Shown: positions 23,311 to 34,045, numbered from the stretch's first letter. The stretch: 64,000 nucleotides of DNA from Seriola aureovittata (GCF_021018895.1 NC_079374.1:1776212-1840211), one strand, 5' to 3'. Notes: generated by a model from the sequence alone, not told the origin. Made by a program: numbers and translations.

Positions 23311-23339
23311 CCCCCCCCCCCCCCCCCCCCCCCCCCCCC
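23311..23339. repeat. Poly(C) tract, 29 bp
   Basis: Twenty-nine consecutive C; one of the longest homopolymers in the window. Confidence 0.92.
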
Positions 23340-23524
23340 GTCTCCTCACACACACAAACACACAAGCTCACATGATTGCACATTTCATTTTCAAATGGCC
23401 CAAATAAAAGCTTTTTTTGTGCTGCATAAGCAGCCACGTATGAGGGGAGAAAAACAATACCTGCAGTATCTGCTGTGGGGCTTATTTAATTACACCAAAT
23501 CCTTTTTGTTGAGAAATCATAAAT

Positions 23525-23660
23525 AAAAGAACAAGCTCATCATCTTGGGTTTGCTAACTCTGCTTAATTATTCACCATTAATTAGGCAATCATCTGGCAA
23601 TGTATTGAGCCCACCAGAGCCCATGAAATATGAATAGACAGCACTTGTCTGAATGTTGTG
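23525..23660. promoter_or_regulatory. Candidate conserved non-coding element (homeodomain cores)
   Basis: Unique AT-rich block with TTAATTA (23564-23570) and ACCATTAATTAGG (about 23574-23586), then 'ggcaatcatctggcaatgtatt' and 'catgaaatatgaatagaca'. This is the texture of deeply conserved neural enhancers, about 4 kb upstream of the cask promoter. Alignment needed to confirm. Confidence 0.3.
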
Positions 23661-23689
23661 CTCACATGTCGACAATGGCTGTGTGTCGG

Positions 23690-23711
23690 GGTGTGTGTGT
23701 GTGTGTGTGTT
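23690..23711. repeat. (GT)n microsatellite
   Basis: Short GT tract of about 20 bp. Confidence 0.85.
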
Positions 23712-23877
23712 CGTGGCACAGTTTGTGAAAGACGAGCATCAGCTCTGACTGAAGATCAGCTGAAGAGGCAGATGAACTACAGTCACGAGAGCTGCTGAGA
23801 CACCGGCTGACGGTGCATCCTGCTGTTTCACTCAGGTATCATAATCCTGCATCAAGTGTGAGTCACCTAAACTATGT

Positions 23878-23878
<1 letters not shown>

Positions 23879-23909
<31 letters not shown>
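23879..23909. repeat. Poly(G) tract, 31 bp
   Basis: Thirty-one consecutive G on the + strand, the longest homopolymer in the window. Confidence 0.92.
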
Positions 23910-23911
<2 letters not shown>

Positions 23912-24109
23912 TGAATATATTGGTGTAAATGGTAAAAGGTGTGAATGAATGTTGCCTCAGTCTAGAAGAGAGGTGACTGTTGAGTGTTAAAGCAATCGTA
24001 AAGATTCCATCATATCACCGCGTCAGGTTACATTTGAAAATGTATTCAACGTTATATTTTCACAATGAATCTATCCAGAGGGTAAAACTGCTGTTCACAC
24101 TGAACCATA

Positions 24110-24255
24110 AACATGTGGAAACATGTGTTCTTCTGCATACATGGTATAATTCCTCCACAGCTCTTCACGTTGTGTAATGAAAGATGCCAGTTTAGGACTT
24201 TCATCTACTTTCATCGTCCTACTTGTGCTAAGTGTAAATGTATGTTTGTTCCATT
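24110..24255 (-). repeat. Left arm of a 1.3-kb inverted repeat
   Basis: Its reverse complement matches 25270-25410: acatttacacttagcacaag, taggac(g/a)atgaaa, cctaaactggcat, tacacaacgtgaa, agaattata. The arms are about 140 bp, diverged, and about 1.0 kb apart. They may be opposed copies of one repeat or the ends of a DNA element. Confidence 0.7.
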
Positions 24256-25269
24256 GTCCAACTTGTACAATAAAACTTACATTAATAACGTAAATGATAA
24301 CGTATACTGTTGGAGGTGGGCTGAAGAGCAGCAGGAGGACAGGTGTGCTAACTGGGCGGCTCACACAGGTGCCTTGAACGTCCTTTGTTCTGTGTCCTGA
24401 GCTCATTCTCTGTTTGCTCTTCAGTTCAGCTGCTTCCTTCTGTCATTTCACCTTTGTTCCTGAGAGCGTTGAGTGAGTTCCTTTCATTATATTTTCTAAA
24501 GTCATGTTTATTTTGTTGTTAAGTAGAACATCTAATCTCCTTGGTTTGTTCTCAGATATATATTTAAAGTGACAATGTATTGATGTACTGATCTTTTTAG
24601 AATTGTTCATAGTTGTTGTTTGTTTAAGATAATATGGTAGAATTTGACCCGTATATGCGGTTTCACACCTGACTGACTGCAAGCGAAAAAAGAAACACTT
24701 TAAAATGGAACCTGTTGACTGTTTCTCCTGCTTCGCTCATTTCATCAAGTCAAGTCCAGTGATGTCCTAGAACACATACGTGTGGAAAGCGCCCCAGAAC
24801 AGATTTGTGAACACGCTGCAGTCTCCTCTAAAGTTAGAAACCAAAGGGAGAACCTTAAAATGTGCAACGTCATCCCTGTTTGTGCTGCAACAATGAAAAG
24901 GGCTCTGATGCTGCGAGGCCTTAAAATGTTTGTCTAATTTCTCAAACCAAAATGAGTGTTTTATATCTTAAACCTTATGTCTAATTTAAAGTCTGGATGA
25001 GACCTGTTAGAGGTAAACTACACAGCTACTGTAGATTATGGGGTTAGTAAGGTAACGCATTTCTCACAGTGGCACAACCTTTACTTTGAAGTCGAGCTGT
25101 TTCTGTTTCCGGCTCCCGACGTCCTTGTTCAATTTTCTATTGTACAAGATGGATAATGGAACAAACTGACGCGTTGGTGTGCTGAATTGTACGTCTTCAT
25201 ATAATGGGATGATAACACACACAAAGCGTTAACAGTGTTTAGGCAGCATCGGCTAATGAATAACGAGCT

Positions 25270-25410
25270 CACAGACGTCAACATATATTTACACTTAGCA
25301 CAAGTAGGACAATGAAATTAGGCAACAGGCTTCCTCCTAAACTGGCATTTTACATTATACAACGTGAACAACTGCAGAAGAATTATACTTCATGCACAGA
25401 CCATACATGC
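25270..25410 (+). repeat. Right arm of a 1.3-kb inverted repeat
   Basis: Partner of 24110-24255. The translation of both arms in the matching frame is similar (PKLASFITQREELWRNYT on the minus strand at left; PKLAFYIIQREQLQKNYT on the plus strand here), without stops in that segment. This might mean a coding origin, but may only reflect DNA-level similarity. Confidence 0.7.
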
Positions 25411-25437
25411 AGCTGCCAAGACTTTAGCTCATGTCGG

Positions 25438-25728
25438 TTTGAGGCAGACATGTGCTCACCCACCTGTCACTCAAAGAAGCCACGCCCTCAATTCTCCATA
25501 ACTTTAGTCTTTAATAAAATGTAAACAGGTGAGTTATATAAACAGGTGAGTTATATAAACAGGTGTGATGAAGGAGGAAATCAGCTCTAGAGACCAAAAC
25601 AGTTTTTGTACCAGGCTGTAAACATGTTTCTTTCTGCTGTAAAGTTGGACATTTTAACATGGGAGTCTATGGGGACTGACTCACTGTTGGAGCCAGACTC
25701 TAGTGGCCGTGAGAGGAACTGCAGTTTT
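25438..25728 (+). repeat. Dispersed repeat ('gggagtctatggggactgac' family), long copy
   Basis: Order: gcccacctgtcactcaaagaagcc, acgccctcaattctccataac, 'aacaggtgagttatataaac' (present twice), 'gaggaaatcagctctagagacc', 'catgggagtctatggggact', 'ggagccagactctagtggcc'. Shares this order with the reversed copy at 61835-62025 plus 62372-62435 and the short copy at 56620-56740. Non-coding; class not determined. Confidence 0.85.
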
Positions 25729-26429
25729 TTGTCACTTCAGTGTTGGCTTCATTTATCAGCCCCGAAGGACCCGGACTTTAAGTCCCATCTCCAAATTCTT
25801 ATCAGACATATTCTCAATTTTCACTTTGAGCATTTAACAGATTCACAGTGGTGTGAAAGTTTTATGGTCAACTCCTACTTTTGTAGAGGAACTCCCCCAG
25901 TTTTACACATCCAAGTGTGTTTCCAGGGGGAACTAATACATATGTGAAACAGTAGTATAAAGTCTTTGGGGGAACTGTGTGAAGTCTTATAAATGTCCTC
26001 AGGTGATGTCACAGCGTTGGTGGTTTGGTCTGAGTCTGAAAAGTGAACCAACCTGGGGGTGTGGAGTTAGAAAGAACTTACCAGACCTCTGTAGCCTGCA
26101 TTAGTCCCTTGAAGTCTGTTTGATGTGTCAGACATTAAACCAGATGACCATAGATAAAACTATATTATGTATCCCACCAGTATCATGGGAAGAGGCACTG
26201 TGACTGGCCCGGGTTTAGCCATGAGCTCGGGCACCAAGAGAAAGATAACTTCTCAACTTTAATAGGGTCGTTCACTTTACAGTGATATAAAAAGCAGTGA
26301 AACCTCAAACTGGAGAAGCTTGAACCAACTGTTAGACATTTCTGCAGGAAAAATTTCTTAAACCAATAATCAATTATCACATTGATTGCCCGAGGAGATC
26401 AGGCGTGCTGAGTCGTTGACCCAGTTAAA

Positions 26430-26625
26430 GAACTACTCAAAACATACTTATAAAACATCTTTAGTTTCTACTTTTGATTTCGTTATCTTTTGTCTGCTTT
26501 GATTTATTGACTTTGCCTCTCTTCTCTGTGTCTTTTATCTCTTTGTTTTTATTTATTTTGTTTTGTAACTCTGTTTTGAAAAGCACTATATTAATAAAGT
26601 TATTATTGCTATTATGACTGCAGAT
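26430..26625 (+). repeat. Retroelement 3' tail ('gcactatattaataaagttattatt')
   Basis: T-rich 'ctttgatttattgactttgcc...' followed by 'aactctgttttgaaaagcactatattaataaagttattattgctatt'. This is the typical ending of common fish LINE-type elements (gtgctatataaataaagtttattatt). No coding part retained. Confidence 0.5.
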
Positions 26626-26700
26626 TCATTTTCTGTCAATCAACTTATCGATTCATTGACTGATGGTTTCAGCCCTACAGCCCTGTGCTTTTGTAAAAAT
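26625..26700 (-). repeat. Fragment of the 'gggctgcaactaacgatta' family
   Basis: Minus-strand reading gives 'cagggctgtagggctgaaacc...atcaatgaatcgataag', a degenerate match to a very common fish repeat; other pieces are at 52555-52635 and about 63785-63830. Confidence 0.4.
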
Positions 26701-26714
26701 CTGAATAAATGGAG

Positions 26715-26960
26715 TAAAATCAATCAATCAATAAGTCAACCAAACTTTATGGTTTTTACAGGTTAATAAAATTCAAAGTACTTTATTGAAAAGTTTACAG
26801 AAAAGTTGATATATGTAGTATAAATAATATAATATAAATAAGTATAGAAAATAGATTAAAAAATAGTAACAAATAAATCGATTAGAGGCGATAGAACATT
26901 TTAAACCATGAATCCAATAAAATAAATGATTAAATAAAATAAGTAATGGTTGTAAAACAG
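26715..26960. repeat. Degraded AT-rich retroelement tail
   Basis: 'caaactttatggtttttacagg...aattcaaagtactttattgaaaa' is a diverged version of the tail seen at 3662-3780, followed by AAATA-rich DNA. Confidence 0.4.
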
Positions 26961-27209
26961 TCTAATTAAAAACCAGGCCAAAGAGGTCGCTAAAGAGAAA
27001 GCTAACTTCTTAATTTAAACATGGTAGTTTCATTTAAGGACACTCTTCATTCATACTCCTCCTCGCTTCCGACTGGGAACTCCGCTTCAGGTCTGTCCAT
27101 TCAAAAAGTCCCGAGGAAACTGCGTTTTCAGAAAATCCTTTAGGGCGCCGCCGCTCCGCCATGTTGGCTCAAAGCCTATAGTCCTCCGCGGAGAACCCTG
27201 GGCAACGGC

Positions 27210-27221
27210 TTGGCGCCAAAA
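27210..27221. promoter_or_regulatory. E2F-like palindrome in the cask promoter
   Basis: The sequence TTGGCGCCAAAA contains the perfect palindrome TTGGCGCCAA, an E2F-type consensus. It lies inside the CpG-rich block about 0.9 kb before the cask ATG. Function is inferred from the motif only. Confidence 0.4.
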
Positions 27222-27448
27222 TGGAGGACGGCGGAGCAGTTTCATAACCCCCGTGTGGGCGGAGCTTGGTTTTTCTGGAAGCTCCGCGGAGATAAACGTC
27301 CGGGCAGACGGGCGACGGTGGGAGGAAGAAAACACTCACCAACGGCTGGGAAGTGTTTCCGAGCCGCGGAGAAGGAGAGCGGACACCGGAGCTTTCTGAA
27401 AGTGTACGGCGGGCGACTTGTCAGTTATATCACAGGACTGTGTGTTTT

Positions 27449-27502
27449 GTGTGTGTGTGTGCGTGTGTTTGTGTTTGTGTGTGTGTGTGTGTGTGTGCGC
27501 AC
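27449..27502. repeat. GT/GC microsatellite inside the cask promoter
   Basis: An interrupted (GT)n tract with GCGT, TTTGTGTTTG and a terminal GCGCAC, alternating purine-pyrimidine almost throughout. It sits within the CpG-rich block, where Z-DNA-prone tracts can affect promoter activity. Confidence 0.85.
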
Positions 27503-27587
27503 ATCCCTGAAAAGTGGAACCCGTTCGGCTCTTCGGGATGTGAGGTTCCGCGTAGCCCACCTGGATCGGTGCTGTAACCCGAGCCTG

Positions 27588-27593
27588 ATGTAG
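27588..27593 (+). promoter_or_regulatory. Start-stop element (ATG TAG) in the putative cask leader
   Basis: An ATG is followed immediately by TAG, a minimal upstream ORF. It matters only if transcription starts upstream of it and it is not spliced out. Confidence 0.25.
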
Positions 27594-27705
27594 TGCACAG
27601 TCCACGGGGTCCGCTCGGGCGATTCATCCCCTCTCAAGCCAGCGAAGCAGCCGGAGCCGCCAACGGCAGCAGCACACAGACACACCGGCGGAGTAGTTTA
27701 CTATA

Positions 27706-27720
27706 ATGTTTGCTTTCTGA
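27706..27720 (+). promoter_or_regulatory. Short uORF in the putative cask leader
   Basis: ATG TTT GCT TTC TGA is a four-codon upstream frame about 400 bp before the cask ATG. Like the start-stop element before it, it could limit initiation at the main start if it is transcribed. Confidence 0.25.
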
Positions 27721-27848
27721 CACGAAGGGGCACGGTACCGGGAAGCTGTGGGGAAAGGCGGGGCCGAACCGGTGGACTCCCGAAAACTGGATTATTGAGC
27801 TCTCCCTGTGCCGATTCACCCACAGCGACGCAGCGGTTTTCTGTGGAG

Positions 27849-28051
27849 GTGAGGGGGGGCGGGGGGTCGACGAAAAGGAGGCAACAACCGGGATTTAGAA
27901 ACCTTTCTTTGGAACTCTTTACCGACTGCCCTGCAGCTGACGACACGGCCGGTGTGTTGTCCGTTATTCCTGCCAAACGGTCAGCTGCCCCCGCCTCCCT
28001 GCCCCCACGCCGGCCTCCGGTTTTCACCATTTTTTTTTTTTTTTTTTTTAG
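27849..28051 (+). other. cask: Possible 5'UTR intron upstream of the cask ATG exon
   Basis: A good donor (GGAG|GTGAGG, GT at 27849-27850) is followed 200 bp later by twenty T residues and then AG (28050-28051), a strong polypyrimidine-acceptor arrangement. If used, the ATG exon would start at 28052 and a non-coding exon would lie further upstream in the CpG island. This is sequence inference only; a continuous 5'UTR is the alternative. Confidence 0.3.
28030..28049. repeat. Poly(T) tract, 20 bp, in the cask leader
   Basis: Twenty T followed directly by AG; either a homopolymer in the 5'UTR or the pyrimidine tract of a 5'UTR intron acceptor. Confidence 0.9.
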
Positions 28052-28061
28052 GAGCATATAA

Positions 28062-28183
<122 letters not shown>

Positions 28184-28372
28184 GCTGCGTTTTCCTCTTT
28201 TTATTTCACTGTTTATTTTACGGTTAACGTCACCGGGGCTTTCCAATTAGCTCCTCATAATATCCCGGGGGTACGGCACGCACACGCGCACGCACGAAAA
28301 AGCGTGGAGATATTTGTGTGGTCATCACAAGCAACTGTATAGCGACCTTTAAATCCTATTTATGCTGCTTTA

Positions 28373-28409
28373 CCCCCCCCCCCCCCCTCCACACACACAC
28401 ACACACACA
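28373..28409. repeat. Poly(C) 15 plus (CA)10
   Basis: C15 (28373-28387) followed after two bases by a CA tract (28390-28409). Confidence 0.9.
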
Positions 28410-28656
28410 TTATTTTAAATAGACGCAGGCCTATCCCACAACAATTAAACATTATTGGCTTTTTATTTCGTGATAACAGTTGTTGCATTCCCAGTTCCTC
28501 TTTCAGCATGCAGATAAGACCCAGTGTTTATCCTCCTCCTGCACGGGGCTGTGTGTGTTACAGATGCCCCAAACACTTACAGTACTTTCGTATGATACCT
28601 TGTGCTTTGACCTAGTGGCAGTTGTTGGCAACTCGCTGCAGAGATTAAAGGGCAGG

Positions 28657-28700
28657 GCACACACACACACACACACGCACACACGCACACACACACACAC
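28657..28700. repeat. (CA)n with CG interruptions
   Basis: 44-bp CA tract with GCAC interruptions. Confidence 0.92.
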
Positions 28701-29130
28701 CATCGTTGAGTCATGCACACACCGCACATCTGGTCATCGTTAGTGCCTGTGAAGGTTTCATCCAGGCCACTTGGAAAAATATCCAGAGCAAGTGAGGGTA
28801 AGAATTGGGAATGTTTTTGCCCAGAGACGGTTCCAACATTTCAACCATCCAGACCCCTTATATTAGGAAATAATGGAAATATACAGTGGAAACGTATATC
28901 ACGTCTGTGTGAACAAACATACTTGGCAGCAGTGACACCTCTGTAAACTCCCTGCAGAGTATGACAGGTGAATTATATTGTGGTTGCTGCAATTACCTCT
29001 CTTTTCGTAACCCTGCTTTAGAAGTCAGGGCGGTGACAGAGCCTGGTATATCATTAACATTTATATAATATATAATTACAATCCATTGCAACCAAGTAGT
29101 ATTGTTGTGACAGTGTTGTGCGTGTGAAAG

Positions 29131-29151
29131 CTGCTGCTGCTGCTGCTGCTG
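29131..29151. repeat. (CTG)7
   Basis: Seven CTG units in intron 1 on the transcribed-sense strand. Confidence 0.9.
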
Positions 29152-29927
29152 TGAGACTAATAACCAAGACCACTTAAAAAACAATGGCAGCAGTATCAGT
29201 CCATACAGGTCCTAGCGTCTCCAGTTATTAGCCTTTATCTTATTGCATTTGTCTTTTTGTTCTGATAAATAGCTGTAGTACCTGCTCCACACCTGGGACT
29301 TTCCAACTTGATATGGCACATAAAGAAGGTGAGGACAGGCAGTAAAGAGACGGTCTGCCTTGTTTTGGTAGTCCGCCAAGGAGGTTGAGTGAGTGGAGAG
29401 AATCTGTTCTGAGGGGAAAAACAGTTTCTGCTTCGACCGACGCATGAATAACCGCCTGTGTCATCCAAACTGCTGGTCCTGAGTGAAGCACTTCATTGGG
29501 CGTACAAACAGAAGCTCCATGTGAATCAGGGAGCTTGGCAGGCCTTGACAGACACAGTCAGTCAGCCAGTCAGTCATAGCGGGCCGACTGGTTATGGGAC
29601 TTCTGGGCCTGTGTCACAGAGATGGTTGGCTGTTTGACAGGGGTGATAAGACCTGCACCACAAAGTACATGTTGAGGCAAGCCTGAAAACGGCGAGTGCT
29701 CCATTTAAAAAAAAACAAAACCCCTTTCTTTTTCATCCCACAGTGTCTCAAATAATTTCTTTGTCTCTCACTCAAACGCACACAAGCGTGGACCCAGAGG
29801 AATCCTCCTGCTCCATCTGTCCTCTGCCTTCATGTAGTAATGTAAGAATAGGAAAATCACCATTTTTAAATAAGTGTTCAGCCAAGACAGGAGGAGCACT
29901 TTAAAGCCAAATGCACTGAGTCAGCCA

Positions 29928-29928
<1 letters not shown>

Positions 29929-29959
<31 letters not shown>
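29929..29959. repeat. (CA)15 microsatellite
   Basis: 31-bp CA tract. Confidence 0.93.
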
Positions 29960-29965
<6 letters not shown>

Positions 29966-30459
29966 TGAATCGGAGCCGTACTCGTTGCGTTCAACAGACT
30001 GTCTGTGATTTACGGGTAGCAGAAGGAGAGAGCGGCCTTTTATCAGTCGACCTGCTGTTCTCTGTGAGGAGAGCTGCCGCAGCCACAGCTTCTTTTAAAC
30101 TCTCCACTCAAGAACCTGTCGTGGTTTTTCCTCCTGAAAGAGACTGGATTAATCCAATGGCAACATCACATTACTTAAAAAAAACCCTTTACTCCCTGGA
30201 CCTGGTTCTGCAGGGTTCAACCCATGTCGTCGCATTGATATAAAAGTTTAATATCACGACTATAGTGACCTAAATTATCACGGTGTTGTTAAAATGTGCT
30301 GAAAATGTTCAAAAAGTTTTATCATGTAAACCACAAAAAACATGTAAAATAAAAATACGTCCAACACATCTGTGTCACAGATGTGGACAAGGGAGCCACA
30401 GCAGTACGAGGTTTACCTGCTGCATGCTCGCTCTGTTAACAAGGGAAAAGCAAATAAAC

Positions 30460-30498
30460 TATTATTATTATCATTATTATCATTATTATTATTTGTTA
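30460..30498. repeat. (ATT)n with ATC interruptions
   Basis: TATTATTATTATCATTATTATCATTATTATTATT-type tract. Confidence 0.85.
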
Positions 30499-30611
30499 TT
30501 GTTTTCCAAGCTGTAACGTCTTTCAGTGCAGAAACACCGTGAACACACCTGTCACCTGCCCAGCACAGACACGCCGGTTACCGGTTCACACCAGGGCAGG
30601 CTAGCAGCTCA

Positions 30612-30636
30612 CTGTGTGTGTGTGTGTGTGTGTGTG
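30612..30636. repeat. (TG)12 microsatellite
   Basis: 25-bp TG tract. Confidence 0.92.
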
Positions 30637-30924
30637 CTCTGTAAGTGCATGTGACGACATCGCTTCACACCTGCACAAACAATCGTACCGAGGGGGAAAT
30701 TGAACCAGGGTTCGGTTAAACCGGACTAGAAAGCGCAGGTGTGTAAACATCCTAAAGAAACCTGCTGTTACTGTTGCTGGTTGATGCTGTACAGAACCTA
30801 ATGTGAGTTAAATTAACCACGGTTATAGTGATAATTACAATTTAAACAGCAATGCTAACCGCATTTCTACTGCGATAGAGCGTGAAACCGGTAACTGCTT
30901 CATCTCCACAGTCGCAGATACAGG

Positions 30925-30926
<2 letters not shown>

Positions 30927-30997
<71 letters not shown>
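30927..30997. repeat. (TG)35 microsatellite
   Basis: Uninterrupted 71-bp TG tract. Confidence 0.97.
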
Positions 30998-31000
<3 letters not shown>

Positions 31001-32008
31001 AATAGGTCATCAGGAACTGTGCTTGGAAAGCAGTGTGGTGATCACTGCTCCGTGTGTGTGTTTGCTGGATTTAGTGGGATTTACGTCGGTGTTGGTCCCT
31101 ATGGAAAACACAATCCACCCTAGTTTGTTGGCATATTTGTGCACATGTGTCGTTTGACGACGCACAGACAGGATTTAGACCTCTGTCTTTGTATTTTTAA
31201 AGCGTCGACTCCGGCCAAAAGCCCGTCTTGTCGCCCTAGTGCGCGTGACTGTGTTGTGCGTACATCCGTCAGATTGATCCCGCCTGTCCTGCTACTGCCC
31301 CCGACACCCCCCCCACCCCGAGGCATAAAAACTAAGAGGATGTGGTTGGAGAAAGTGAAAAGAGGTTAGAAGAAGAAGAATGAGGATGAGAGAGAGGTTG
31401 CTGTGGCGATGGGATGAGTGAGGGACTAAGAGAGGTCAGGGGCGCAGTGGAGGGAAGCAGTCCATTAGTTACACTCACATTAAGAGACATCGTCTGCCTT
31501 CGGGCCGCGATCTTTTCTAGTACATCCTTGGAAAAAAAAGAAAAGTTGTGCGAGTCGTCCTGCGTCTCCCACGGCAGCGGACGTAACACCAGCACTGTGC
31601 ACGAAGAAACGGACAGTTTGTCTTTGTGTTTCTTCAACCTTTTCTGCAGTTCAGACAGAAACATGTCATTTCAGTGCATCTGAAGAAAACTGCACAGTTA
31701 TGATGTCATGGCTGCAGCCTGCGAGGCCACTGAGGGGTTATATCCATGTGCTGCCATCTCCTCCGTTAATGGAGCTGAAAACTGGGAGTTAATATTCCCC
31801 AGCTGAACGGATCAATGGCCTCCCTGTCTTGAATATTTGGACTCACTGTGGATTTAACAATGGATATTGTCCTATAACATACATCGCTGTAGAGCCGGTC
31901 TGCTCCGCTGTGAATAAAATAAATTACCCTCCATTTGCATACCTCGTGCCCAAGGAAGACACTCGGGGGTGCGCTACAGAAGCCCGAATGTCATTATAAC
32001 TGTCGGCT

Positions 32009-32011
<3 letters not shown>

Positions 32012-32075
<64 letters not shown>
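32012..32075. repeat. (GT)32 microsatellite
   Basis: Uninterrupted 64-bp GT tract. Confidence 0.97.
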
Positions 32076-32076
<1 letters not shown>

Positions 32077-32270
32077 AGCTCCTGCATTCGTGTGGTCTGT
32101 CGTGTCCCTTTTCCAAGAGGTGACAGGGAATATAAGCCGCAGGCCCAGCTCCATCTCCTGTGCATGTGTCTCGTTCACCTCGTAGGAGTGACGTGACATC
32201 GCCCTGTAATCCGCGGGGAGTGGAAGACGCTGCTGCTGGTGTGCAGGAAATTGTGGTGATAGTGAGGCAG

Positions 32271-32272
32271 GT

Positions 32273-32305
<33 letters not shown>

Positions 32306-32307
32306 TC
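32271..32307. repeat. (GT)n microsatellite
   Basis: 37-bp GT tract with one GAGT interruption. Confidence 0.93.
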
Positions 32308-32869
32308 TCCGCCCCCCTCAGGTGGAGCAGGGTGTTATCCTTTAGTTAGTTGTGTGTTTTAAAGACTGTGTAAGGTTTGGTGTATTGATGTGTGTGAGCG
32401 GGTATCTGCACACGTTTGTCCTTGATTAAACGTGTGAAACACCGACCTATATCAGGACAGGCGGCTCCACCACAGGGGCCCCGTCTCTCTCAGAGTTGGC
32501 CCCGGGGCTTGGTTTGTTGACGGTGATAAGCGGAGGCTAGTGTTTGCTAGCTAATGCTGAGCATGAGGAGTGGGTGGCCGGCCTCGCCGCACATTGGAGA
32601 GAGGACCGTGGCACCACCGGACCCGTGGGCTGTGGGTCAGTAGGTTAAACACTGCTATGTTTACATTGTGAGACATGAGTGTGTTTTAAAAGGCAGCCTG
32701 CCCGGCGCTGAACTTAATGGCAGTGGTGTTCACTGCAGAGACTCCTCTCTCCTACGCCGGGGGTCAATTTGAATAACAGCATCTGCCAAGTGGTGGTATT
32801 TTCTGCGCTGTGTCGTCCCCTTTCAGCGGCTGTTGAGATGTCTGCTTGGCAGGGACGGGCAGTCTGGAG

Positions 32870-32965
32870 ACCCACGATGTTCCTTCTCTAACAAGAAGCT
32901 CCATCCTAATAAATCCACTTTAATTGGGAGTCTGCAGCAGTTACTGAATAACATCCAATTAAGAA
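32870..32965. promoter_or_regulatory. Candidate conserved non-coding element in cask intron 1
   Basis: Unique sequence 'cctaataaatccactttaattggg...agcagttactgaataacatccaattaag' with several AATT/TTAAT cores and no repeat wording. Texture-based. Confidence 0.2.
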
Positions 32966-32972
32966 ATGCAAG

Positions 32973-32990
32973 TTTTTTTTTTTTTTTTTT
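32973..32990. repeat. Poly(T) tract, 18 bp
   Basis: Eighteen consecutive T. Confidence 0.9.
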
Positions 32991-33097
32991 GAAGCCACAA
33001 CACATCAACAACGCTGCAGCCGCCGTGACTGAATGAGGTCCATGGCCTTCAGGGAATACTCACACGGTGTTCTCCTCACCAGGGCCTGCGCCTGCAT

Positions 33098-33098
<1 letters not shown>

Positions 33099-33133
<35 letters not shown>

Positions 33134-33140
33134 TGTGTGT
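33099..33140. repeat. (GT)n microsatellite
   Basis: 42-bp GT tract with one TTTG interruption. Confidence 0.94.
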
Positions 33141-33864
33141 TATATGATCTTAGCCTCTCTGCTGGGATTTGAAGGAGAAAATCTGCTGAAAGGCTGGTTC
33201 CGGCACGCACAATTACACATAGATGATATAGCGGAGAGATCTCACACTCAACCACTAAAATATTTATTCATCCTCATCAAGCTGGAGAAAACACCCCCAG
33301 CACAGACCCCAGCAGCTCTCTGTGAAGGGGAAAAGGAAGAAGCCACGTTCGGCTTGTTGAGTCTTGTTGAGATCCTCACAGGAACAAGCTGCGTTCAGGT
33401 CACAATACAGCTACCTGCTGAAGTCACCTCTGTTTGTTTGTGGCTTCTGTTTGTGGATTCTTCTTTGAGCACAGGGCTTGTTTGACTAAACATTTGATTG
33501 GTTAGAAGTAAAATCTTCATCAATTAATCCAGAAAAATGTGTCTACAGCTTTCCTGATAATTGTCATTTTTACTTTATTTGTTATTTATCTTTTTAAGAA
33601 TCACAGAATTCTCTGGGTCCAGCCTCTGAAACTCTGTACGAACGTCTGCTGTGGCAGTAATCTGAATACCTTTGGGTTTTGGGACTTCTTTTGAAAGATA
33701 ACATTTTGACATTTTGCCTTTTCTTGATAGGAGAGAGAGAGGGAGAGAGAGAGAGAGACACAGAGAGAGAGGGAGGTATGCAACAGCTTGGACCACTTTA
33801 TGACATTTTATTATGACTAATGGAGGAAATGATCAACAGATAAATCAATAATGAAAGTAACTGT

Positions 33865-34045
33865 CAGTTGAAGGCAAATCGCTTTACACCACAAGCCACA
33901 TTCACCCATTCACACACACACACATTCATGCAGCACTTTTCTACCACACGCACTGTAGGAGGTTTTTACATGCAGACTGGAGGAGCTGGGAATCGAACAA
34001 CTGACCGTACGATTAGTGGACGCCCTGCTCCGCCTCCTGAGCCTG
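33865..34045 (-). mobile_element. tRNA-derived SINE, minus strand
   Basis: On the minus strand it begins 'ggctcaggaggcggagcag' (A-box region of a tRNA-like head), then 'tccactaatcgtacggtcag' and a B box TGTTCGATTCC (33989-33999), 'cagctcctccagtctgcatg', and a body rich in 'gtgtgtgtgtgaatgggtgaatgtggct'. This is the well-known teleost SINE layout. The middle is deleted relative to the full form (the usual 'cttgggcaagatactgaacc' part is missing). Confidence 0.7.

Noticed and set aside
30882..31157. Frames made of Cys-Val or Thr-His repeats here and at many other loci
   Set aside because: They are translations of GT/CA microsatellites, not genes.
33985..34045. tRNA gene on the minus strand
   Set aside because: A and B box words are present but followed by the standard fish SINE body; acceptor-stem pairing is absent.
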